Assembly: GCA_964017195.1 (NCBI GenBank)
Contig: CAXHKT010000132.1
Location: 285,311 to 349,310 of the forward strand
DNA length: 64,000 bases
Direction of reading: 5' to 3'
From: Siderastrea radians
Taxonomy: Eukaryota; Cnidaria; Anthozoa; Scleractinia; Rhizangiidae
The number at the start of each line of letters is the position of its first letter. Within the stretch, counting starts at the first letter, position 1. Position numbers and translations under genes: made by a program. This document shows positions 12,201 to 24,200 of the stretch, piece by piece. Below the pieces are notes generated by a model. The model did not search any database and had not been told where the DNA came from. It was given only the letters and a program-made list of their open reading frames with translations.

Positions 12201-15200
12201 TTACGTGATATGAAGTCACCAGCTTATGTTGCGGACCTCAAAGGAAACCTTTTAGGACGAACTATGTACCCTCCAAGTTTTGTTTGTCGTAGCTTTAATA
12301 TTCTCGGAGTTAGGAGGTTGGGGCCGAACCAGCCGCACATGCCCCCCCCCCTCCTTTTTCCACCCTCCAAGGAGACCAAACAAAAAAAAACCGGTCTGAA
12401 TAGTGTTAATAAGACAAACAGCTGTACAAATGAATCTTTATTTACTGAGAAGGTTGGTAAGAGAAGGGAATGGGGAGGGGGGCAAGCGTTAACTCGCTTT
12501 ATTACTGCATAAAAGAAAAAAAAAAGAACAGAATGAAAACAGGAATTTCCTACCTTCCTCACCGCTACACACTACATTTGCCTTTCTGTTGTTTGAACAG
12601 AGGTGATTTTTCCACCCATCGTGTGGACAGAAAAATATTGATTGCTCATGTCCAAAGCACTTCAAGTTCTTCAACCACGCATTTTTAACTTCATTTTCCC
12701 CAACAATCTGTGATCCAAAAGCGAGAGCTCTTTCGTAACCCAGCTGTTTACAAACAACGTCAGCATCATGTTTGTCCCAAAGGTCAGCACAGACCCATCC
12801 CCAGGTGTTGTGGTAATAAACTTGTACCATGCCATCTTGCGAGGAAAGTCCTTGAACTAAACGGACTAAAAATGTTGCCCATCAGTAACAAATAAAGCTT
12901 TCAATTATAGAGATCCTTCCTACAAATAGGCTTTTAGGATAGGAAATTGTTTTATACGATACATAAACACAGTAGACGATGCAAGATATATTTAAAAGGA
13001 ACAGAATCGGAAGGAATTTTCAAACATAACAGCAACCCCCAAAATGTCCTTTGGGAAATCACAAAACAGAATGTCTATCCGTATAATCGCATGTCCTTAC
13101 TCTATACAGTACGTGGCCCATGGTACGGCCAGTCCGTACTTCGGCAGGTTCTACTTCCTGGTGTAATTTTCCGGAAGAAAACGAAGTTTTAACAGAAACA
13201 AATCTTTCCAAGGATTTATTGATCTTTCTTAGTTTTGATTGGAGGCTTTCCTGTTGCTAGTGAAGGCGAGAATTTCAAGTTAACGCAAAGGTACCTTGGT
13301 GAATGTTGTTTTGGCGTCATTAATTTGTTCATGGCGTCTTAAATTACTTGGTTATATTACGAATTCATGCACATTCGAATAAGTGCACTAAGAAATCTAA
13401 CTTGTGGTGTACGTGTTGTAAAAGAAATGTTTTTTCGACTAAACAAAAACATTTTAGCCAACAGGTTGGATGTGCAACCAAATTTTGGAATTAATATTTT
13501 AATTAAAAGTAATTTTGCGGACTATAGCGTGGTCTGGCCGCCGACAGCAACATATCTGAACCTCAAAACGTACTGGATGATAGCGAGCCAAAAACGTGAT
13601 GAAAGCAAAAGAGTCTCACAAAGTTACTCCTTTCGTACAATTAAATTTATTTAAATGTGAAAAAAAAAGACAAAATAAAGTAATAACTTAGTTCCTTTTG
13701 CAGTCAAAAGCCATTCTCTTGACTCTTGCAATCAAGTGCAGTACTTTAATTTCTTTAAGGTCGACGAAACAAAGCTCTCTACTCTGATTTTTTTTATTTT
13801 TCGAATTTTTAAAAAAGCGTTTAAAAATATACAGGACTTTACATCAGATGGGACTTAGAACTTTTTTTAGCGTACAGTCTACGTGCGCTTTCAAAGCGGC
13901 TGGACTACAGAACAGCTGGCTGGACAACGGGCCTTCTAACCGAACCGCCACTTGCGATAATGAAGGATTACCGAGCAAACACAGAAACTGTTCGCTTTTC
14001 ACGTGTTAGTGGAATGTTGCAGTAACTTACGAGACAAATCTAAGGTCACTACTGCTCTTGTGAGGTAAGAAAGACACGCTCGCGTAGTTTTCGTCAGGAC
14101 CACGGACCACATACCGTAGTGGCAGTTAACCCTATTTAGGCTTGGGGAGGGGGGGCACATTGTGCCCGCGCTGACTTTAACGAACTATAACTTTTAAACG
14201 GCTGGCCAAATAATCACCAAATCTGATGACTTTTCCTAAAATTTATCAGAGAATATTATCCTGTGTCAATGACGTGTCTATGATGATTGACGTTTCCATA
14301 GCAACCGTCTTCTCAGGAGTGTATTTTGACTATTTTCTGTCGTTTTTCAGTCGTTTTTTCAGTTTTTTACCCTTAGTTTGTAAGAAAAAGGTAATCCTTT
14401 GCTTTTTTGTGCTCATTTTGATTAAGTATGTTTGCTAGAACAAATTCATGTATTTGTCGATGTCGTCATTGTCAACTGTATGACTGCAGGTTTGGGATCC
14501 ACGATGGCGGCCTCAAATTCAAAATGGCGGGTTTGTGACGCCATTATGACGTCATGACACATCATAATTGATACTTCATAATACCAATCTGTTAAGCTAA
14601 TGACGTGCTAAATACATGCCACGTTTCATCACAAGAGCGTTAATACTTTTCGAGATCTGTAGGGGGGGCACTTTGTGCCCCCCCCAGGCTCAGAAACTCC
14701 AAAAAAGCCCAGGCGAAATAGGGTTAAGTGCAGTACAAGTAAACAACATGCTATTATGCTATGTATATCATTACATTTGAGAATCAGCAAATATTGTTAA
14801 ATGGAAAGATAAGAATTTCAGTTGCGATATGCAATCCACTAAAATATGTTTTATAATGAAGGGCCAACTACCGTCGTGCTGAGTTTAGCCTATCGACAGG
14901 TCTCGAAAGGAGAATGAAAGGGAAATCCGGGGGAGCGAACCTAGAAAAGGAAGCATAATTTGCAAGACGGGAGCGTGACTTGCGTTCAAGTCTCTCCCTC
15001 TCGCTCAACCTTCGCGAATCATTTCCCTGCAAACCCTTTCGGGACTGGCCACCCAGGCGATACTGAGTCACCTTAAAGCAATATTAACTCCCTAACTAAT
15101 TATTATTGCATATAACTGGATACTGCATATTGTTTTATTAGATTTACCGGATTGAGCACAAACTGCACTTGGGCTACGCCATGCCTGATAACATGCCTGC

Positions 15201-18200
15201 CGAGACATAAATCTACAATCGGATACTGAATTCTCTTGTCCCATGCAATGGATGTGATTCATGGCAATCATTACACTTCCTGGTCCAAAAGCTGGCCATG
15301 ATGGTGCTGCGACAGCTCCGTCATACCCCAACTGACGGCAAACTGCGTTCGATTCGTATAGATCCCACTCCATACCGCATACTGTACCCCATATGCCGTT
15401 GAAAAGAATTTCAAAGCGGCCTTCAAGAGCTGAAGGCCCATCAGCTAAGCGAACTATCAAACAAAAAGGCAAAGATCAACAGTGGACATATTTAGCGCAA
15501 GAAATTAGAATATATTGCGCTAGAGCCTAATTTTCAATACTAATCTTTGGTTTGCAATAACAAAACACTTTAAGAGGCTCTGACTGTAAATATCGAGAAT
15601 CGTTGGACAAGCTCAAAAAATCGAAAATCCTGATAACTTGCCAGAAGAACACCTTTGGGGAGCTATCTTCGAAAATATTACTTAAACCTTCTGGGATTCT
15701 ATTGTTTTCGAGAAATTCGGAAAAAACGGTTTTGCCTAATTAATTATGCAAAAATCAGGTTTAAAATTAAACAAATTGAATGCGCTTGTTTGTAAACAAC
15801 TTGCAACGCCAGAAAACAATTTTAACTTTAAATAATAGCAATACTCTTCTACTTTCTATCAACGGGAATTGCATGGAGTTTTGCTTTATTTATGTGGTTT
15901 TGTGGTTCTTTGAAACAAAGGCATTTTGCGCACTTCCCAAAAAGGCAAAAATTAGTAAACTTCAGAGGCTTAAGATAGGTCTTGGTATGTCTAATATCGA
16001 TAATCTTCATTTATCTTTCTGAAGAATTACGAACAACTTTGGAAAATTGTTGGTGAAACTTAAGAGAGCAGTGGGTTATCATATTTTGTCAGATGTCTTT
16101 ACTCTGCAGCACCAGTGTCCTTTCTTTGCTATTTGCAGTTTCTTCGGGAAAACACTAATGTTCTCGAAAATCCAAACGGTTTCTTTTATTAATCATTAAA
16201 GTTGACGTACACGTATAAATTGAGAGCTAAAATGGCTGTATAAGGTAAGGAACACAAAGTACAACTCAAAATAATCAAGTCACGCAACCAATCACTGCAC
16301 GTTCATGCGCAAACGTGAAAATATTCTTCAATGAAAATCTTTTCCTTTAAAACTGTGAAAGATTTCTCAGCGATCTTGCAAAGTAAAACCAAAAAAACTG
16401 TGTATTGATATCTCTTAGATATACAGCCGCATTAAGAACCGGCATAAAACCGACCCCGTCCGTGGTTTGCGTTTAATTTTAAACATATTTATACAAGTGT
16501 AATAATTTTGATAGAAACAGCACATGTTTTGACAAATACGTATAAATCATAATAATAATAATGATGCACTTTTGCTTCCTGGCCAAAATAGTGTCATTTC
16601 AAAAAGTCGCCCAAAGTCTTAGTAGCCGTTTGAAAAGAGCGATCGAGTCACGTACACAACAACATACTACGTCGCAGTTTTCTTCTCTCGAAGAGAAAGG
16701 TGTCATATGTATACGAAACTAATTCTAGACTTGCCTGTCGGAATTTTCGTCCCAGCAGAATATCAACTGCACATGACAGTATGTCCCAAACACAGGGATG
16801 CGTACGGTATTCGCTGGAGAACTAGCCATGCATAAAACAGCGGCCAATGTAGGAGACCGCATTCAAAAACTGCCATAAGTAGGTTGACAAATTGACAAAA
16901 ATATTCACGTGACACGGGTCACGCAACAACTTGTGTAGAACTTTTAAAGCTTCTTCTCCTTCTCTTCAGTTTTACGTAGAAATAGTACAAGCCCAAAACA
17001 ATGCAAGAATAGATTGAAGAAGTGTTTTAGTCCATTCTTTGTGTATCGTCAGTGAATAAAATCCTCTAAATTAAGCTCACCCAAACTACTACTTTTCATT
17101 TCATTCATTTCATTATGCAAATTTTGGCAACACTGGTTCGCGAATTTTTGTTTTTGTAAGCGCGAGCCTGAATTGCCCAGATTTTTTATTTCATATCATA
17201 ATAGAAGTAGGGCCAAACTTTATCACAAGCCTCTAGTTTACCAATTTTTGCCTTTTTCCGAAGTGCGCAAAATGCCTTTGTTTCAAAGAACCACCAAACC
17301 ACATAAATAAAGCAAAACTCCCTGCAATTCCCATTGTTAGAAAGTATAAGGGTATTGCTATCATTTAAAACTAAAATTATTTTCTGGCGTTGCAAACGGT
17401 TTTAAAGCAAGCGGTTTCAATTTGTTTAATTTTAAGCCCGATTATTGCGTAATAAATTAAGCAAAACCGTTTCTCCGAATTTCCCGAAAACAATAGAATC
17501 CCAGAAGGTTTAAGTAATATTTTCGAAGATAGCTCCCCAAAGGTGTTCTTCTGGCAAGTTATCAGGATTATCGATTTTCTGAGCTTGTCCGCCGATTCTC
17601 GATATTTACAGTCAGAGCCTCTTAAAAAGTTACGACGTTAGTCGATAGAGAGTCAAGATGCCTATTGTGATGGTGACTAGATGTAACGTCAAACGTTCAA
17701 TTACCTAATGCTGCTATTGTCTGAGCCCTATTCAGTTTGGAGGTGAAGGGGGGAGGGGGTAGACAAGAGGGTGCTATTATGACTTGGTGAACCCGTATAG
17801 CTAAAGCGGAGCTCCCGCGCGTATCTGCCGCCCTCGCAAGCGGAGCACCATACTCATAGCAGAGAGCACGGTAGGCTATAGCGGAGCCCTCGAGGGCATG
17901 GATAGGGGATTTTGGTAACCCATCGATGCAAGAAATTTTGGTTGTGACGTCAGCTTCCGTCCTTCCGTCCGTCCGTCTTCCCGTACAGACTCTGGGGGGG
18001 GGGGAGGGGAGTCCCAAGGCGACCCAACGGGGGGAGGAGAGTGCCATCTTTTCTTGGCGGGAAATCGCTTGTTGCTTTTGCGAACCGGGTTTTTTTTCTT
18101 GGCGGAAAATCGCTTGATCATCGTCGCTTTTGAAAAAGAGGTTTTTAGCAAAACAATCGTTCGACGGTCTTGAAGTTTTAAACTTGGAAAACATATCTGA

Positions 18201-21200
18201 TATCCATAATTGGAAAGAAAAAGTTCAAAAGAATACTAAGTTGTCTTTGTGGCAAAAGGCGAAAAGTTCAAGTTACGAAATTCTCTTCGGGGTCTTTATC
18301 TTTGCTTTCTTTACGGCGGAAAGCATGTCCTTTTCTGAAACGCAATCGCGTAAGTGAAGTTTGTAAAGGGTTTAACGTACATTATTTTGAGCATTACGGT
18401 CAAAGAAATTACGTTTTGAAAAGGGAATTTCATTTATGCGATTAGATGTGTGTCGACGTTTAAAAAAAAAACTATTAGAAAACGCGCTCAGATTTGAGAC
18501 AGATGTAGTCTTGAGTATTTTGTGCCCAGCCGATATTACTTGCGTAAACGGACCCACGATGCGGGAAGTGTATCGCGAATTTCATTTTAATAAGTATAAA
18601 GTGATGGATTTTCGAATGAACTTTTCAAAAATGATTTTCCTCACCATTATTTGTGTTTGTTCACTCAAAACATTTCGTCAAAGCACAGTTTTAAGACAAC
18701 AGCACTGATCTAATTTGCACAAGCATCACTTCGGTGAGATGTCGGCGAAACGTTGTTTTGAATTTTGACTGTCGGGTCCATATCTTTTTGCAATTGTCGA
18801 TTTTATTGTCCTAGAAGTTTTCAATAGTAATAATCTTTTAAGCGAAGCAGTCGTCGGTTTAAAGCTATTTTATCCGACAAGCTTCCAATAACTGTTCTGT
18901 GCATTTCTCAAAGCGCCCAAATTCATACACTTTGCGGCTTCAAAACTTAAGCTTATGTCTTAGTTTTCAGCATGTTTTGGTTTGGTTTTTCGATGATCTC
19001 CAGTAAGAGATAGAAATAATTATCCAAGTAACTATGAGCGAAGTAGTTTTTGGTTTAAAACAATTATATCCGATAAGTTTCCAGAAATTATAGTTATGTG
19101 GATCCCTCAAAGCGCCTGAATTTATATAGTTCGTGGCAGCTAATCTTACGCTATATTCCTTGGATAATTTACAGATACTTCCTAGTAAAATGTCAAAGAA
19201 ATTTAATTTATTCCTACTTGGCTTTTTCCTTTTCTCTCTCTTTCTTATTGTTATTGTTTTTTGTCATTTTTATAGGACAACGTTATTGCAATTAGGTGTA
19301 TTAGCTGTTGAAATAAGCACACTCTCTCCAGTAACCGCCCTTTTTTGAACTACCAAAAGTAAATTTGCACGCGGGGCACTAAATGGAATCATTGCGATAA
19401 AACGCTTCGGTAAACTATTTTGTTTCAATATTTTTACCTTCTCGTTCTTTGCACGTGGTCCAGGCTGTTTTTCCATTGGGACATTCATCTGATCTTCTTT
19501 TATCACGGACACAAGAGAATAAAGAACTTTCCTTTCCAGTGCATTGCAAATTGTTCAGCCATGAAGGGATTCCTGTTTCCGTGATATTTTGAATTTCAAA
19601 GCCTGTTAACAACGATCCGTTGAATCCCATCATTCGGCACGCCACATCAGCATCTTGTTTATTCCACTTATCAGCACAAACCCATCCCCAGGTCTTGTTG
19701 TAATTCACTTGAACCAGTCCTTTTCGGGAAGATTGTCCACCTACAAAGCGAACTCCTGGAACGTGGGAGTGAAAATGTCAACATGCGCTCCCGATCAAGC
19801 TACCTCTTTTCTGGTCTTTACATGAAGCAATTGCCCCTCTAGCACATTAAAAGTATAAATCGGATCCGGCTACTGTTCGAGAGAGTGCTGCATTCTCTCG
19901 AATAGTACCCGGATCCGATTAATACTTTTAACGTGCTTTAAGAGAGGGGCAATTGTGTAATGTAAATATGACTAATATTCTCCTTAAAAGACCAGTAAAG
20001 CGGTAGCTGTAACAGTGTTTCTATCTATCCCAATATGTGGTATTTAACTTTAATTCCAATCTCTATAAACCTTAACAGTGAGTAATGTGGATTGAAGGAT
20101 TACCTGGTGTGCACACTACACCAGCAGCGTCATTAAAACAATACGACCTCCAGCCGTCGTGGTCACACTCTGACAAGGAACTCTCATTTCCTGTACATCG
20201 TACGCTATATCTCCATCTGCTTCCTGTTCCTCTCCCAAAAGCTGCGAACTTTGTTTCTGTCAAAGCGCCTTCGAATCCAAGTTGACGGCAAACTACGTTG
20301 GCGTCTTTTAAATCCCAGTGGCGACTACAGACTGCTTCCCAGATTCCCCTGTTATACACTTCAACTCGCCCTTGAAAAGCCACATTACCTCCGCCAATCA
20401 ATCGAACTGTAGCAAAAAAAACTCATCAACTTACCAAATGTACTGCGCAATCGCAATTCAGAGTATACTATTGAATTAGATCCTTAGTCAGCTAGACTGT
20501 ATTGCATGTTCTCTCAGTTTGTTGAGACGTTAAGCCGTTCAACTTCTGTCCTACCCCTTGTCGGTCGCTTAGTGTAGTGCTTTCCTGTGTATTTTCTTAT
20601 TTTAGGATTCAATACTTTCTTGTTGGTATTTTTGCATAATTCACTTCAGATTCAACTTGCTCTAAACATGCGTCTTAGTATTAATAATTCGGCCGTCTTG
20701 GTGAACTCAAAATTGAACTACCAGTAAGGGACGTTAAATATCCACTTCACTGATTGAAAAAGATTTGGAAAAGTCGTTTTCGGTTCTGTAGTCATGTCTG
20801 TTAACATATTTATCCACAGGTTGGGTAAGTGGGAAATATAACAGAATAAACTGATCTGAAAGAGGTTACCATAGGTGCCTTATCATTTAAATGGTGGCTT
20901 CCGATACCACTTCTCAAATGAACATATGCCCTTGAAAAACTGCGATACAAAAATTGTCTTATCTTTAGCATTATTAGTTGAACATCGTTTTTTTGTAACA
21001 GAAACGAATCCAATTAAGCTTTAAAGAAAAAAGAAAAGATGTAGTTAGATTATACCTACTGGTCCGCATACCACACCAGCTCTTCTGTTTCCTTCGCAGT
21101 CTTGAACTCCCAAACTTTCATGAACGCATGAAAAGAGAGAGCGTTCATTTCCAGTACACTGCATGTTGTTAAGCCAATAGTGGTATTTCGTTTCTTTGCT

Positions 21201-24200
21201 TTCTTCTTTTTCCTTGAATGGTGTTAATGATCCATCAAAGCCCATCATTCGGCAGGCCACATCAGCATCTTGTTTGTCCCACTGATTTGCACACACCCAG
21301 CCCCAAGTCTTGTTGTAATAAACTTGCACAAGACCTTCTCGGAGTGATGGCCCTTCAACTAGACGAACTTGTAAAATGCAAAAGAACAATAACATATTTG
21401 GGTTATCTTTAAGTTTCTAACTAAGATTTAGCCTCCAACGCAGACATTTTTTGGGCTCTTGTGGGAGGAATGGATTGCGTGACGAGTACTAAGGACGTTT
21501 ACGTTGGAGACTACTAAAGGTTGGGCCAATAACATTGTAACTCGTTATACGTCCCAACTCAAACGCCTTTTTGACTGGACAAGGCCGTGCCACGTGCCAT
21601 GGGTCAATACAGTCTAACCCCCTAGGGCGAACAAAAGTCACTAACTCCCTAGGGAAACAACAACTTCAGCTTTCGACTCGCACGTGATCAGGTCTTGCAC
21701 CTTGAAACCGCGGCAAGTTTGTGTCCAGCCGCGTCAAGAATATATATTTTTTTCCCAGTCATGGCCACGATGCGCTTTCAATTAAAGTCCGAACAAAAAG
21801 AGAAATTCAACAACTGATACGGGATAAAAGCTCGAAGTCCATAATCAACGCAACACAAAATGCTGTTAAAACCTTTATAAAAGCGTTCTTTGAGGATAAA
21901 ACTTACAACAAAGCGTAGAAGAGCTAAACAAGACGGATCTCAACTCCTTGCTCACGTATGTAATTTGTTCTATTTTTGAGTTGGGAGGTAGAACAAAACA
22001 CTTAATGACTGGCCCCATGGGAAACAGTGGGTTTTGTTTTCCCTCCACCTTCTTTTTTAAATGACTTGTCTACCTTACTCTTGCACGTACAAGCAGCTCA
22101 AACTCCAGCTATGGCACAAGGAATGGGGATTAATGGAACCCTCTCTTGGGTTTTTGATGTGTTGCAATATTTCGAAAAGATTTTGCGTTTGGTAGATAGC
22201 CTGAGATGAGGTCAACATTACAGGAATATTATAGGATATAGCGCTGCTGTGAGCCTGCGATGTCATCCAAAATGCTGGCCATCTTGGATTGCACTCAAAA
22301 TTAGAAATTATAAAAAACGGCGGAAATTAAACATGTTTATGATAGAAACGTGAAAAAGGATATAATTGAACACTTTTCTGTTTCATATAGACGTTTTATC
22401 CGTTTTTTACCGAAAAAAACGGTAAAAAGTGTATTTGTTTCAAAAATGGCTTGACCACACGGAGCTGCTTATGACGACATATCTGGTAACAACCTATCTT
22501 GGCACCAAACTTTGCGATAATGGGTTTAATGGCTAAGCGTGCGGCTACTAAAAACGGAAGGTGCTAATAGCAAATCTTGAATACTTTAAGAAAAACGTTA
22601 CGAGGAGTGGCATGCATCCCCCCTCCTTCTGTACGTCCGAGGAATGAAAAAAAAAGGCAGAATTTAAATTACATTGAGAAATGATTTTATTGTTAACAAT
22701 TACCTGACAGCAGACAAATTACTCCTGCATCTTCACCGTGATCACAGTTGCTTTTTCCCCACCCAAGGTGCTCACACTCTGTCAATGATCTTTCATTTCC
22801 TCGACAATGTACGTTATCCATCCATATGTGTCCTTTTCCCCTACCAAAAGTGGCATCCTTGGCGGCTATCACTGCTCCACCGAATCCAAGCTGACGACAA
22901 ATAACGTCGGCGTCTTTCAAATCCCAATAGTCATCGCACACTGTTCCCCAGGTTCCATTGTAAAACACTTCAACTCTGCCTTGGTGGGGTCCATTACCAT
23001 TACCGACCAGCCGAACATCTAGGAGAAGATCACGACGCAGACTAATGCAATAAAATGTGGTCATCTGCTTTTAGTTTAAAACCGAAGGAGTATTTCAGAA
23101 TTCCAGCACAACAAAAATAAAAATTGATTTTTGCGCACAATAGTTTTATGATCAGGCATAAGAAGTAGCCACATTCAGACTGAGTTCAATTGATTGTTGA
23201 TTGATTGATTGATTGAGTGATTGAATGATTGATTGAGTACTTGTTTTTCTGTTACTGAGAGACACCCCATACTAAAATCGTTCTAAAATCGTACTAAAAT
23301 TTGCCATTCGTCAAAATTTACCGGGCTTATTTGATTACAGAGGAACAATCAAGTAAACCAAAACGAAAGTATCGTATAATGCAAATTGAGATATCAGAAT
23401 AATAAAGCTTGTCCACCACGAAATTTCCATGTCATTTCCATGTCACGTTCGTTACTTAGCTGTCAAACAATTAAAACTTAGAGTAATCGTGGCAGAGCTT
23501 TTTTTTTTGCCGCACCGAAACCATGGAACTTAAGAAAGCGAAAACTGTGCATGGTTTTAAAAGTAAGTTAAATATTTTCTTTTTAAAAAGGCTTTTTCAC
23601 TTCAGTTTTTTTCATTTTTTTTTTATTTTAGGTTTTTCATCGTATTATTATTATTTTTTTTTTGCCATTAACTTAACTTGTTAAAAACTGGTGAGATTTT
23701 AAGCGAGATATGGTAATACCGAGATGTGATACTTTGTTTACTTAACTAATGCTTTGTCCTCGTCTTATCTCTTATTAACATATGGCCAACAAACAATTAA
23801 TACATGGCCAATGTGTCTATACTGTCTATTTGGGTCTAAGAAACTCCTTTTTAAATGTAAAGAAGATCCCTCGCAGTTATTAACGCAACTTATGCAGTTG
23901 CGAAAAGAAAGCCTGAAAAAATCAGGCTTGCCGGGACTCGAACCCTGACCTCTGCGATACCGGTGCAGCGCTCTAACCAATTGAGCTATCAAGCCAACTG
24001 GGAGCTGGTCATTAAATTGGTTCGTAATATACCCGGGAAAGATGAAGATGAAATTGTGAATATATGAAATTCATATATTTGAACTGCGGAATGAAGAAAT
24101 AAATGTAAAGAAGATCCTCGCAGTTATTAACGCAACTTATGCAGTTGCGAAAAGAAAGCCTGAAAAAATCAGGCTTGCCGGGACTCGAACCCTGACCTCT

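Noticed and set aside
17697..18194. Overlapping frames on both strands in a G-rich region
   Set aside because: Low-complexity G/C-rich text with no domain; the two strands are equally open.
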